Counted from the first letter of the stretch, positions 18,221 to 28,659 are shown. The stretch is DNA of 64,000 nucleotides from Streptomyces zingiberis (GCF_012034935.1 NZ_JAATEN010000011.1:1-64000); one strand, 5' to 3'. Numbers and translations are program-made. The notes: a model not told the origin generated them from the sequence alone.

Positions 18221-18829
18221 GTGACGCTGCACCTCCCGACCGCCCCGAGGGGCGCGGCACCGGGCGCGATATCCGGGTCGGCCCGGGCACGAGGGATACC
18301 CGGCGCGATATCCGGGGCCATACGCGCTCTGCCGCGTCCGGTCCGCCTGGGCCTCGCGCTGGGGCTGGCGGGGGTGTGGTGGTACGCGGTGGTCCGGCTG
18401 GCGGTGGCGCCCGGGGACGCGGGGGCCACCGAGGCGGCTGTCGCGGCCGGCGGCTGGGGGCTGGGCCTGCTGCCCGTGCACTGCGCCCCACCGAAGCCGA
18501 GGGGCGCCGGGGGGCGGCTCAGGCGGCTCAGGGAAGCCGCCGCCGGACGGGACCCGGGCCATGGCGGACCGGCGCTTCACCCGATCGGACCTGAGCGGCC
18601 CGGGGAAACCGGCGGGGAAGGGATGCCGGAAGGACGGCGGCCCGCGGAGGCGGTGGATCCGCGGGAACGGCGGTCGCCTTGGGCGCACGCGGGGGACGGA
18701 AGCGCGGGGTGGTGGGACAGGGGGTCCGGAGGCTCCTCAGGTCGCGAGCGCGGAGGCCCTTCGGAGCGCGGGTGTGCTGGTCAGGGACCGTCGGGGAACG
18801 GACCGGTCTGGCAGCGCGGACACCAGTAG
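18221..18829 (+). CDS. Small single-pass membrane protein with unusual C-terminal extension
   Basis: The conserved part is the first 95 residues. A membrane helix (LGLALGLAGVWWYAVVRLAV) is followed by GGWGLGLLPVHCAP, as in a Streptomyces-specific hypothetical family that usually ends near this point. Here the frame runs on for about 100 more Gly/Arg/Pro-rich residues to a TAG nearly touching the converging nei2-like gene. The tail looks like untranslated-type sequence read through after loss of an earlier stop. GTG 18221 has AAGGAGG about 8 nt upstream. Function unknown. Confidence 0.65.
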   Translation: MTLHLPTAPRGAAPGAISGSARARGIPGAISGAIRALPRPVRLGLALGLAGVWWYAVVRLAVAPGDAGATEAAVAAGGWGLGLLPVHCAPPKPRGAGGRLRRLREAAAGRDPGHGGPALHPIGPERPGETGGEGMPEGRRPAEAVDPRERRSPWAHAGDGSAGWWDRGSGGSSGRERGGPSERGCAGQGPSGNGPVWQRGHQ

Positions 18830-19584
18830 GTGACGCGCTCCCCTCGGGCGTCGTCCTGGCCCGTGCCACGGACCGGGATCCCGCAGCGGAGGCAGGGGTG
18901 GCCCGCACGCCCGTACACCCACAGCGGGCGCGCGCCCCGCGGATCGGCCGTGGTGCTCCGGACCGGCCGCGCCTTGTTGAGGTCCAGCAGTTTCGCCCCG
19001 AGCGCCACCAGCCGGGCCGGAGCACGCATCTCGCCGACCGGCAGCCAGGGGGAGACGCGGAGCAGGAAGCACAGCTCCGACTTGTAGACATTGCCCAGAC
19101 CCGCGAGATTCCGCTGGTCGAGGAGCGCCGCACCGAGTGGCCGGCCCGGGTCGGCGAGCAGCCGCCGCCGGGCCTCCTCCGGATCCCAGTCCGGCCCGAG
19201 GGGGTCCGGCCCGAGATGGCCGACCACCCTGTCCTCGTCGGTGGTGCGCAGCAGGTCCAGCACCGGCAGCCGGTAGCCGACGGCGGTACGGGAATCCGTG
19301 GCGAGGACGGCGCGGATCTGGTGTGCCGGGCCGCCGCGCGGGCGCTCACCCGCGGGGCCGACCCGCCAGGCACCGTCCATCCGCAGATGGGAGTGGAGGG
19401 TGAGACCACCCTCGAAGCGGGCCAGCAGATGCTTGCCGCGGGGCGTCACCCGCAGCACCCGGCGGCCCGAGAGGTCGGCGGTGGCCAGCTTGGGGACCCG
19501 CAGGTCGCTGTGGACCAGACGGTCGCCGGCGAGTGCTTCGTGCAGGCGGCGCGCCGTCCGCCAGACCGTGTCTCCCTCGGGCAT
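18781..19584 (-). CDS. Fpg/Nei-family DNA glycosylase (Nei2-like)
   Basis: Base-excision-repair glycosylase and AP lyase of 267 residues. After removal of Met the N-terminus is PEGDTVW, giving the catalytic Pro and Glu. A helix-two-turn-helix (GNVYKSELCFLLRVSP) and a C-terminal zinc finger (HPCLRCG, 16 residues, CPRC) complete the fold. The sequence fits endonuclease VIII 2 of actinobacteria better than MutM. It lies just downstream of lhr on the same strand, a pairing also known from mycobacteria. Its 3' end overlaps the tail of the converging membrane-protein gene by about 50 bp. Confidence 0.9.
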   Translation of the reverse strand: MPEGDTVWRTARRLHEALAGDRLVHSDLRVPKLATADLSGRRVLRVTPRGKHLLARFEGGLTLHSHLRMDGAWRVGPAGERPRGGPAHQIRAVLATDSRTAVGYRLPVLDLLRTTDEDRVVGHLGPDPLGPDWDPEEARRRLLADPGRPLGAALLDQRNLAGLGNVYKSELCFLLRVSPWLPVGEMRAPARLVALGAKLLDLNKARPVRSTTADPRGARPLWVYGRAGHPCLRCGIPVRGTGQDDARGERVTYWCPRCQTGPFPDGP

Positions 19585-19702
19585 GTGGCCATGATGCCTC
19601 CACGGGACGGGGCCGTGCCGGGGTGCGCCTCGGTTCCTCCCGGGCCGCGCGGCCTCCCGGCTGCGCCGTCCGGGACGCGCTCCGGACGGGGTGACCTCCG
19701 TC

Positions 19703-19729
19703 GTCCGCCCGGTCCGCCCGGTCCGCCCG
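19703..19729. repeat. Three tandem 9-bp repeats GTCCGCCCG between lhr and the glycosylase gene
   Basis: Three perfect copies of GTCCGCCCG sit inside a C-rich low-complexity stretch of the 203-bp gap. The tract continues with imperfect CCGTCC and CCCGTCC copies to about 19760. Nothing else is recognisable in the gap. Confidence 0.6.
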
Positions 19730-19787
19730 TCCGTCCGGGCCGTCCCGTCCCTCCCGTCCGCACCCCCGCCCGCTCCGGCGGGGGCCG

Positions 19788-22700
19788 TCAGCGGGGGCGG
19801 ATGCGCAGCCCGCGCGGGGAGGCGTGGAAGCCGGCCGCCTCCAGGGCGGCGCCGACGGGAGAGGAGAGCGCGGGAGCGCCGTTGACCCGCTCCACGGTGA
19901 CCGTGCCCAGCGCGCCCTGCCGCGCCGCTTCCGCGAGCGCCTCCACCGCCGGCCCCAGGAGGGCGCCACCCCCGGCGGCGGCCTCCTCGCCGGGCTCCCT
20001 GGTCCAGGCGAGCAGGGTCCGGCCGCCGCGCTCCACGTAGAGCACCAGTTCCCCGTCGACCAGGACCACCAGGGAGCCTGCCTTCCGGCCGGGCCGGTGG
20101 CCCGCGCCGGCGGGCGGATCGGGCCAGGGGAGCGCGGCGCCGTAGGCGTTGGCCGGGTCCGCCGCCGCCAGGAGGACCGCGCGGTCCCGTCCTTCCGGTG
20201 CCGCGCCCCGGGGCCCGGGCGCGCCCGGGAACGGCGGGTGTTCCACCGTCTCCCGTTCCCGCGCCGTGGCCAGGGCGCGGAGCCGGTCCACCGCGCCGTC
20301 CATCGCGAACTGCGCGGCGCCCAGCCCTTCGACCACGTAGCCACGGCGGGCGAGGCCGGTGTCCTCGAAGACCGAGAGCACCCGGTAGGCCGCGGAGAAC
20401 CCGCCCTCGACGCCTTCCGCGGCGACCGCGCCCCGGGTCACGACGCCGTGCCGGTCGAGCAGGGTCTGGGCGAGGGCGTGGGCCCGGCGGGTCGGGTCCG
20501 TCTCCCGCTCCGGCAGCAGGGACCAGCGGCCCGCGACCGTCGGCGGGCCGCCCGCCGGGGCCACGCGCCGGGACGGCGAGGGGGCGAGCGAGCCGTACCG
20601 GCCGCGTGGCGCCGCGCGGCGCGCCCGGTGTGCCGTGGCGCCGACGGTGCGGCCCGAGCCGAGCAGCGAGCGCAGCGGCGCCAGGGTGTCGTTGGTGAGC
20701 CGGCCCGACCAGGCCAGGTCCCAGATGGCGTCCGCCAGCCGGCCGTCGGAGCAGTCCGGGTGGCCCGTGGCGCGCACCCGCTCGGCGATCTGCCGGAAGA
20801 ACAGGCCGTACCCGCCGGAGAGCGACGCCAGCACGGACTCGTGCAGCGGCCCGGCCTCGAACGGCAGCGGGGCGGGCAGCAGCAGTGGCGCCGTGTCCGC
20901 CGGGTACAGCGCGAGCCAGCCGTCCTTGCCCGGCAGTGCGCCGGCCCCGGCCCATACCACCTCGCCGGTGGTGGTCACCTCGTCGAGCAGGGCGGGCGAG
21001 TAGCCGCCGACCCGGGACGGCAGCACCAGTTTCTCCAGGGCGGAGGCGGGGACGGGGGCGCCCTGCAACTGCTCGACGGCCCGCAGCAGGCCGTCCACGC
21101 CGCGCAGGCTCCGCGCCCCCAGCTGCTGCCAGCGGGGGAGGAAGGCGCCGAGCGCGGCGGGCTCCACCGGCTCCAGCTCCCGGCGGAGCGCGGCCAGGGA
21201 GCGGCGGCGCAGCCGGCGCAGCACGCCGCTGTCGCACCACTCCTGCCCGGCGCCCGCGGGGTGGAACTCTCCCTGGACGACCCGGTCCGCGGCGGCGAGC
21301 CGGCGCAGCGCGCCGTCCGTGACGGCGATGCCCAGGCCGAACCGGGCCGCGGCGGCGGCCGAGGTGAACGGGCCGTGGGTGCGCGCGTAGCGGGCGAGGA
21401 GATCGCCCAGCGGGTCGGCCACGGGTTCGGTGAACGCCTCCGGTACGCCGACGGGCAGGGCCGTGCCCAGGGCGTCACGGAGCCGTCCGGCGTCCTCCAC
21501 GGCCGCCCAGTGCTCCGTCCCGCCGATCCGGACCCGGATGACGCGGCGGGCGCGGGCCAGCTCCTCCGCCCAGCCGGGCTCCGCGCCCCGCTCGGCGAGT
21601 TCGGCGCCGGTGACCGGGCCGAGGAGACGCAGGAGGTCGGCGACGCTCTCCGGGTCCTTGGCGCGGCGCTCCTCCGTCAGCCACTGCAACTCCCGCTCCA
21701 GGCCGTCGAGCACCTCGGCGTCGAGCAGCTCCCGCAGCTCGGCCCGGCCCAGCAGCTCCGCCAGCAGCCGGGAGTCCAGCGAGAGGGCGGCGGCCCGGCG
21801 CTCGGCGAGCGGGGAGTCGCCCTCGTAGAGGTACTGCGCGACATAGCCGAACAGCAGGGAGCGGGCGAACGGGGACGGCTCGGGGGTGGTCACCTCGACC
21901 AGCCGCACCCGGCGGGCCTCGATGTCGCCCATCAGCTCGGTGAGGCCGGGGACGTCGAAGACGTCCTGCAGGCACTCGCGGACGGCCTCCAGGACCACCG
22001 GGAAGGAACCGAATCCGCTGGCCACCTCCAGCAGCTGGGCCGCCCGCTGCCGCTGCTGCCACAGCGGGGTGCGCCGCCCCGGGTCGCGGCGCGGCAGCAG
22101 CAGGGCGCGCGCCGCGCACTCCCGGAACCGCGCGGCGAACAGCGCCGAGCCGCCGACCTGGTCGGTGACGACCCGGTCGACGTCCTCCCGGTCGAACAGG
22201 ACGTCGGACGCGCCCACCGGCGGCCGCGCCGGGTCGGACGGCGGCTCCGGAAAGGCCGGGGCGGCGCCCTCCGGGCCCTGCCCGCCGGGCGCCGTGTCCA
22301 GGTCGAGCAGGTCGAGATCCATCATCCCGGCGTCCGGCAGGCGGAGCACGATCCCGTCGTCCGCGTGCATCACCTGGGCGTCCATGCCGAACCGCTCGGT
22401 CAGCCGGGCGCCCAGCGCCAGCGCCCACGGGGCGTGCACCTGGGCGCCGAAGGGGGAGTGCACGACGACCCGCCAGTCGCCCAGCTCGTCGCGGAAGCGC
22501 TCCACCACCACCGTGCGGTCGTCGGGGACGTGGCCGCAGGCGTTCCGCTGCTCCTCCAGATAGGCCAGCAGGTTCCGCGCGGCGAGGGTGTCCAGCCCGG
22601 CGGCGGACAGCCGGGCCATCGCCTCCGCGGGGGCCAGGGCCCCGATCTCGCGGAGGAACGCGCCCACCGCGCGGCCGAGTTCCAGCGGGCGGCCGAGCTG

Positions 22701-24569
22701 GTCCCCCTTCCAGAACGGCAGCCGCCCCGGGACCCCCGGCGCGGGGGAGACCAGCACCCGGTCGCGGGTGATGTCCTCGATCCGCCAGCTCGTGGTGCCG
22801 AGGGTGAAGACGTCCCCCACCCGTGACTCGTACACCATCTCCTCGTCCAGCTCCCCGACCCGGCCGCCCCCCTTGCGGGGGTCGGACCCGGCGAGGAAGA
22901 CACCGAAGAGGCCGCGGTCGGGGATGGTGCCGCCCGAGGTCACCGCGAGCCGCTGGGCGCCCGGGCGCGCGGTGAGCGTCCCGGCGACGCGGTCCCAGAC
23001 CAGGCGGGGCCTGAGCTCCGCGAAGGCGTCGGAAGGGTAGCGGCCGGCGAGCATGTCGAGCACGGAGGTGAACGCCGACTCCGGGAGGGAGGCGAAGGGC
23101 GCGGCCCGCCGCACCAGCTCCAGCAGCTCCGCCACCTCCCAGGTGTCCATCGCCGTCATCGACACCACGTGCTGGGCCAGGACGTCCAGCGGGTTCGCCG
23201 GGATCCGCAGCGCCTCGATGGCCCCGGCGCGCATCCGCTCCGTCACCACCGCCGACTGCACCAGATCGCCCCGGTACTTGGGGAAGACCACCCCGGTGGA
23301 GACGGCGCCCACCTGGTGCCCGGCCCGGCCCACGCGCTGCAGCCCGGAGGACACCGAGGGCGGGGACTCCACCTGGACGACCAGGTCCACCGCGCCCATG
23401 TCGATGCCCAGCTCCAGGCTGGAGGTGGCCACCACGGCCGGCAGCCGGCCGGCTTTCAGCTCCTCCTCCACCTGGGCCCGCTGTTCCTTGGAGACCGAGC
23501 CGTGGTGCGCCCGGGCCAGCAGCGGCGGCGCGCCGCCGGCCGCGCCGGAACCGCCCATCAGCTCGGCGGGGGAGTGGTCCTCGGGGAGCGGTTCGCCCGT
23601 CGCGCGCTCGTAGGCGATCTCGTTCAGCCGGTTGCAGAGCCGCTCCGCCAGCCGCCGGGAGTTGACGAAGACGATCGTCGAGCGGTGTGCCTGCACCAGA
23701 TCGGCGATGCGTTCCTCGACGTGCGGCCAGATCGACGGGCGCCCGGCGGCTCCGTCCCCGTCCCCGGCCGGGGCCCCCGGGGCGTCGGTGGCGGGGGAGC
23801 CGCCCAGCTCGCCCAGGTCCTCCACGGGAACGACCACGGAGAGCGCGAACTCCTTCGCGGAGGGCGGCTGGACGATCTCCACCCGGCCCCGCGGCGCGAG
23901 GTAGCGGGCCACTTCCTCCACGGGGCGGACGGTGGCCGACAGCCCGATCCGCCGGGCGGGGCGCGGCAGCAGGGCGTCCAGCCGCTCCAGGGAGAGGGCG
24001 AGATGCGCGCCGCGCTTGGTGCCGGCGACGGCGTGCACCTCGTCGAGGATGACCGTCTCCACCCCGGCCAGGGCGTCCCGGGCGGCGGAGGTCAGCATCA
24101 GGAAGAGGGATTCGGGCGTGGTGATCAGGATGTCCGGCGGGCGGGACGCGAGGGAGCGGCGCTCGGCCGCCGGGGTGTCGCCCGAGCGGATGCCCACCCG
24201 CACCTCCGGCTCCGGCAGGCCCAGGCGGACCGACTCCTGGCGGATGCCCGTGAGCGGGGAGCGGAGGTTGCGCTCCACGTCCACCGCGAGCGCCTTCAGC
24301 GGGGAGATGTACAGCACCCGGCAGCGCTTTCCCGGTTCGGCCGGCGGGGGGACGCTCGCCAGCCGGTCCAGGGCGGCCAGAAAGGCGGCGAGCGTCTTGC
24401 CCGAGCCGGTCGGGGCGACCACCAGCACGTCCGACCCGGCGCCGATGGCCCGCCAGGCCCCCTCCTGTGCCGCCGTGGGCGCGGTGAAGGCGCCCGTGAA
24501 CCAGGCGCGGGTCGCCGGGGAGAAGGCTCCGAGAGCCGGGGTGGCCGGGACGGCCGGATCGTGCGGCAT
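19788..24569 (-). CDS. lhr: Large ATP-dependent helicase Lhr
   Basis: Superfamily 2 helicase of 1,593 residues, the usual giant size of actinobacterial Lhr. Motifs in order: Q-like F-x-x-PTAAQ, Walker A APTGSGKT (52-59), motif II LDEVH (about 175-179), motif III GLSATV, and motif VI LQRVGRAGHQVG, followed by the winged-helix Lhr core and a long C-terminal Lhr-CTD. In mycobacteria Lhr is a 3'-to-5' DNA/RNA-DNA helicase of the mitomycin response. ATG 24569 (MPHDPAVPATPALG) was preferred because Walker A then lies at the normal position; upstream in-frame sequence is Arg/Pro-rich and overlaps the divergent DUF3046 gene. The nei2-like gene follows. Confidence 0.93.
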   Translation of the reverse strand: MPHDPAVPATPALGAFSPATRAWFTGAFTAPTAAQEGAWRAIGAGSDVLVVAPTGSGKTLAAFLAALDRLASVPPPAEPGKRCRVLYISPLKALAVDVERNLRSPLTGIRQESVRLGLPEPEVRVGIRSGDTPAAERRSLASRPPDILITTPESLFLMLTSAARDALAGVETVILDEVHAVAGTKRGAHLALSLERLDALLPRPARRIGLSATVRPVEEVARYLAPRGRVEIVQPPSAKEFALSVVVPVEDLGELGGSPATDAPGAPAGDGDGAAGRPSIWPHVEERIADLVQAHRSTIVFVNSRRLAERLCNRLNEIAYERATGEPLPEDHSPAELMGGSGAAGGAPPLLARAHHGSVSKEQRAQVEEELKAGRLPAVVATSSLELGIDMGAVDLVVQVESPPSVSSGLQRVGRAGHQVGAVSTGVVFPKYRGDLVQSAVVTERMRAGAIEALRIPANPLDVLAQHVVSMTAMDTWEVAELLELVRRAAPFASLPESAFTSVLDMLAGRYPSDAFAELRPRLVWDRVAGTLTARPGAQRLAVTSGGTIPDRGLFGVFLAGSDPRKGGGRVGELDEEMVYESRVGDVFTLGTTSWRIEDITRDRVLVSPAPGVPGRLPFWKGDQLGRPLELGRAVGAFLREIGALAPAEAMARLSAAGLDTLAARNLLAYLEEQRNACGHVPDDRTVVVERFRDELGDWRVVVHSPFGAQVHAPWALALGARLTERFGMDAQVMHADDGIVLRLPDAGMMDLDLLDLDTAPGGQGPEGAAPAFPEPPSDPARPPVGASDVLFDREDVDRVVTDQVGGSALFAARFRECAARALLLPRRDPGRRTPLWQQRQRAAQLLEVASGFGSFPVVLEAVRECLQDVFDVPGLTELMGDIEARRVRLVEVTTPEPSPFARSLLFGYVAQYLYEGDSPLAERRAAALSLDSRLLAELLGRAELRELLDAEVLDGLERELQWLTEERRAKDPESVADLLRLLGPVTGAELAERGAEPGWAEELARARRVIRVRIGGTEHWAAVEDAGRLRDALGTALPVGVPEAFTEPVADPLGDLLARYARTHGPFTSAAAAARFGLGIAVTDGALRRLAAADRVVQGEFHPAGAGQEWCDSGVLRRLRRRSLAALRRELEPVEPAALGAFLPRWQQLGARSLRGVDGLLRAVEQLQGAPVPASALEKLVLPSRVGGYSPALLDEVTTTGEVVWAGAGALPGKDGWLALYPADTAPLLLPAPLPFEAGPLHESVLASLSGGYGLFFRQIAERVRATGHPDCSDGRLADAIWDLAWSGRLTNDTLAPLRSLLGSGRTVGATAHRARRAAPRGRYGSLAPSPSRRVAPAGGPPTVAGRWSLLPERETDPTRRAHALAQTLLDRHGVVTRGAVAAEGVEGGFSAAYRVLSVFEDTGLARRGYVVEGLGAAQFAMDGAVDRLRALATARERETVEHPPFPGAPGPRGAAPEGRDRAVLLAAADPANAYGAALPWPDPPAGAGHRPGRKAGSLVVLVDGELVLYVERGGRTLLAWTREPGEEAAAGGGALLGPAVEALAEAARQGALGTVTVERVNGAPALSSPVGAALEAAGFHASPRGLRIRPR

Positions 24570-24683
24570 GGTCCCATCGTGCACCCCGGGACCGACAACG
24601 GGGCTCCGCCGCCGGCGGACCGCGGGAGGACGGCCGGGCCGGGGCGGCGACCGGACCGGGAGCCGCTGCGGGATACTGGGGCC

Positions 24684-24878
24684 ATGCGGTTGACGGTCTT
24701 CTGGCAGCGGATGGCGGAGCACTTCGGGTCGGCGTACGCCGACTCCTTCGCCCGTGACCACGTGATGTCCGAGCTCGGCGGGAGGACGGTCCACCAGGCG
24801 CTGGCGGACGGCTGGGAGGCCAAGGAGGTGTGGCGGGCCGTCTGCTCCGCCCAGGAGATCCCCGCCGACCGGCGCTGA
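24684..24878 (+). CDS. DUF3046 family small protein
   Basis: A 64-residue protein (MRLTVFWQRMAEHFGSAYAD, then ARDHVMSELGGRTVHQAL and VWRAVC) that matches the DUF3046 family found upstream of recA in actinobacteria. Function unknown; the small acidic-aromatic helical make-up gives no clear clue. A -10-like GATACT ends 6 nt before ATG, so the mRNA may be nearly leaderless. It diverges from lhr with 114 bp between. Confidence 0.88.
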   Translation: MRLTVFWQRMAEHFGSAYADSFARDHVMSELGGRTVHQALADGWEAKEVWRAVCSAQEIPADRR

Positions 24879-24984
24879 CCGGCGCTGACCGGGCCGACCG
24901 GCCCGCGAGCCGGCCCGGCGGCCCCCGGCGGCCGCCCCGGCGGAAGGGGCGCGGCCCGTTCCCCGGATGGGTCAGACTGATCCG

Positions 24985-26424
24985 GTGGCACTGACAGAAG
25001 ACGAGACCGGTGGCGGCCCCGGACCGGAGGCGCGTCCCGCCTCCGCGGCGGTGAATCCAGGGCGGTCCGGTGACGGGATGCCCGGCTGGCTGCCGCGCGC
25101 GGTGCTGCTGGTGTTCGCCGCCTACGCCGCGTTCCACCTGGTGAGCTGGGCCTTTCTGCAGCTCACCGGGTTGCTGGTGAACATCCTCATCGCCTTCTTC
25201 CTGGGACTGGCGATCGAGCCGGCGGTCGATCGCATGGCGGCCCGCGGTGTGCGCCGGGGCCTGGCGACGGCCGTGGTCTTCGTGGGCCTGACCGTCGCGG
25301 TGGCCGGCTTCCTCACGATGCTCGGTTCCCTGCTCGCCGGGCAGATCGCCACGATCGTGGACAATCTCCCGGGCTATCTCGACTCCGTGATCAGCTGGGT
25401 CAACAAGACCTTCGACACCAGCGTCTCCCGGCTGGAGATCCAGAGCAGCCTGCTGAACTCCGACTGGCTGCAGAAGTACGTGCAGAACAGCGCGGGCGGG
25501 GTGCTCGACGTGTCGGCCCAGGTGCTCGGAGGGCTGTTCACGACGCTCACCGTCGCCCTCTTCTCCTTCTACTTCGCGGCCGACGGCCCGCGGCTGCGGC
25601 GCGCGCTCTGCTCCACGCTGCCGCCCGCCCGGCAGGCGGAGGTGCTGCGGGCCTGGGACATCGCGGTCGCCAAGACCGGTGGCTATCTCTACTCGCGCGG
25701 GCTGATGGCGCTGGTCTCCGCCGGGGCGCACTTCGTGCTGCTGGAGATCCTCGGCGTGCCGTACGCGCCCGCGCTGGCCGTCTGGGTGGGGCTGGTCTCC
25801 CAGTTCATCCCCGCGATCGGCACCTACCTGGCGGGGGCCCTGCCCATCCTGCTGGCGTTCACGGTGAACCCCTGGAAGGCGCTGTGGGTGCTGGCCTTCG
25901 TCGTGCTGTACCAGCAACTGGAGAACTACATCCTGCAACCACGGATCACGGCCCGGACCGTGGACATACACCCGGCCGTCGCCTTCGGCTCGGTGGTGGC
26001 CGGGGCGGCTCTGCTGGGAGCCGTCGGCGCGCTGATCGCGATTCCGGCCACCGCCACGCTCCAGGCGTTCCTGGGGGCCTATGTGAAGCGGTACGACGTG
26101 ACCGACCACCCCCGGGTGCGCCGTCGGCCGCGGCGGCCGGGCGTCTCCGCGCCGGCCCGGGCGTGGCGGGCGTTCCGGGGCGCCCGGCCGGGGGACGGGG
26201 CCGGACGGGGCGGGGAGGACGGCGGGGAGTCCGGGTCCCGTGGGCGTGACGACGACGCCGGTGGCGGTGGTGGCGGTGGTGGCGGTGGTGGCGGTGGTGT
26301 CGGTGGTGTCGGCGGTGATGCCGGTCGTGCCGGCGGTGACGGCGGTGACGGCGGTGACGGTGCCACCGTTGACACGGGCGGGCGTGGGGCCGCCGGGAAC
26401 GGCGCCGGGGGGCCCGGGAACTGA
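24985..26424 (+). CDS. AI-2E/TqsA-family membrane protein with polyglycine tail
   Basis: AI-2E transporter (PF01594) family membrane protein of about 479 residues with around eight helices (LLVNILIAFFLGLAIEPAVD, FVGLTVAVAGFLTMLGSLLA, LVSQFIPAIGTYLAGALP, GAVGALIAIPATA). The family includes exporters and Na+/H+ antiporters, so the substrate is open. After the last helix an Arg-rich stretch leads into about 90 Gly/Asp residues encoded by 9-bp repeats. GTG 24985 is preferred because CAGACT ends 6 nt before it, as in leaderless genes; ATG 24967 is in frame but overlaps that element. It ends about 210 bp before recA. Confidence 0.85.
   Translation: MALTEDETGGGPGPEARPASAAVNPGRSGDGMPGWLPRAVLLVFAAYAAFHLVSWAFLQLTGLLVNILIAFFLGLAIEPAVDRMAARGVRRGLATAVVFVGLTVAVAGFLTMLGSLLAGQIATIVDNLPGYLDSVISWVNKTFDTSVSRLEIQSSLLNSDWLQKYVQNSAGGVLDVSAQVLGGLFTTLTVALFSFYFAADGPRLRRALCSTLPPARQAEVLRAWDIAVAKTGGYLYSRGLMALVSAGAHFVLLEILGVPYAPALAVWVGLVSQFIPAIGTYLAGALPILLAFTVNPWKALWVLAFVVLYQQLENYILQPRITARTVDIHPAVAFGSVVAGAALLGAVGALIAIPATATLQAFLGAYVKRYDVTDHPRVRRRPRRPGVSAPARAWRAFRGARPGDGAGRGGEDGGESGSRGRDDDAGGGGGGGGGGGGGVGGVGGDAGRAGGDGGDGGDGATVDTGGRGAAGNGAGGPGN
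26260..26358 (+). repeat. Nine-bp glycine-encoding tandem repeats in the AI-2E-family gene
   Basis: Four copies of GGTGGCGGT run from 26260 to 26295, then GGTGTC-type variants, then three copies of GGCGGTGAC (26332-26358). All are in frame and encode Gly-rich or Gly-Gly-Asp units. The unit length, a multiple of three, means slippage would change tail length without a frameshift. Confidence 0.85.
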
Positions 26425-26484
26425 GGCGGCGGTGATGCCGGGGACCGCCGGGCCGGCGCACGGCCAGGGCGGCGCCGGGTCGGC

Positions 26485-26513
26485 TTGACACTGAATTCGA
26501 ACATCCATTCAGA
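26485..26513 (+). promoter_or_regulatory. recA promoter with LexA-type (Cheo-like) box
   Basis: A consensus -35 TTGACA (26485-26490) is followed after 17 bp by TTCAGA. Between them lies GAAC-ATCC-ATTC (26499-26510), one mismatch from the actinobacterial SOS box GAAC-N4-GTTC. The same GAAC-N4-ATTC form is known upstream of Streptomyces recA. LexA bound here would cover the promoter spacer. Confidence 0.8.
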
Positions 26514-26636
26514 TGGAAGCCCCGGCCGGGCCGCCCGGGTTGTCCACAGCCCGGACGGTGCCGGGGCGCGTTGTCAGTGGCAGGCGTTAGCGTCGTGGAC
26601 GTGAAGCGATCGACTCAAGCAAACCGGGTGGAACCC

Positions 26637-27758
<1,122 letters not shown>

Positions 27759-27761
27759 TCC

Positions 27762-28457
27762 ATGACGCGACGGACCGACTGGCCGGAGGAACGGCGGGCG
27801 GCCGGCGCCGCACGGAGCGGTGAGCGCGCCGGGGAGCGTGACGTCGAGGAGCAGCACGCGCACGACCAGGGGGACGGCGGTGCCCCCGTACCGCCGAGGG
27901 CCGGACGGGGGGCATCGCGTCCGGGAGCGGGGACGGCCGCGTCCCGGAGCGGCGACCCCGGTGAGCGGGCACGGGCCATCTGCCTGCGCCTGCTCACGGG
28001 GACGCCGCGCACCCGCAAGCAGCTCGCCGACGCCCTGCGCGCCCGGGAGATCCCCGACGAGGTGGCGGACGAGGTGCTCTCCCGCTTCGAGGAGGTCGGG
28101 CTGATCGACGACACCGCCTTCGCCGGTGCCTGGGTCGACTCCCGCCATCACAGCCGGGGCCTGGCCCGCCGCGCCCTCGCCCGGGAACTCCGTACCCGGG
28201 GGGTGGATCAGGCGGTGGTGGACGAGGCCGTGGGGCGGCTCGACTCCGGGCAGGAGGAGGAGACCGCCCGGGCCCTGGTCCGGCGGAAGCTGCGCGCCAC
28301 CCGGGGCCTGGACCGGGATCGGCGGATACGCCGGCTCGCCGGGATGCTGGCTCGCCGCGGTTACCCCGAAGGGCTCGCCCTGCGGGTGGTCCGCGGTGAG
28401 CTGGAGGCGGAGGGCGAGGACGTGGAGGACATGGAGCGTCATCTCCCGGACTGCTGA
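27762..28457 (+). CDS. recX: Recombination regulator RecX
   Basis: RecX of 231 residues, which binds and limits RecA filaments. The first 70 residues are a charged, poorly conserved extension. The core is three-helix repeats: ARAICLRLLTGTPRTRKQLA, VLSRFEEVGLIDDTAFAGAW, and LVRRKLRATRGLDRDRRIRR. The gene follows recA by 3 nt and converges on the FAD-hydroxylase gene. The 200-bp gap after it holds C-rich repeats (GCTCCCGG) but no recognised gene. Confidence 0.92.
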   Translation: MTRRTDWPEERRAAGAARSGERAGERDVEEQHAHDQGDGGAPVPPRAGRGASRPGAGTAASRSGDPGERARAICLRLLTGTPRTRKQLADALRAREIPDEVADEVLSRFEEVGLIDDTAFAGAWVDSRHHSRGLARRALARELRTRGVDQAVVDEAVGRLDSGQEEETARALVRRKLRATRGLDRDRRIRRLAGMLARRGYPEGLALRVVRGELEAEGEDVEDMERHLPDC

Positions 28458-28659
28458 GGGCAGTTGTTCCTTCCCGGTGCGCGCGCTGCCGGGGACGGAG
28501 CAGGTGGTGCTCCCGGACCTGCTCCCGCTCCCGGGCGTGCCTCCGCTCCCGGGTGGAGGGGAGGCCACTTCCTGCCCTGCTTCCGGAGGTGCGCCGCCGG
28601 CGCGGGCCGGGTCCTGGACCGCGCGTGGGGCGCAGTCCGGGACACGGACCGGTGTGGGG

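Noticed and set aside
21475..26508. A reverse-strand frame of over 1,600 codons across lhr and the AI-2E gene.
   Set aside because: It is in a different frame from lhr, which has clear helicase motifs. The alternative product is low-complexity Arg/Pro/Gly and spans genes on both strands.
26461..26636. recA starting further upstream at 26571.
   Set aside because: The added residues are not in the RecA family. ATG 26637 gives the standard MAAGSDREKALDAAL start.
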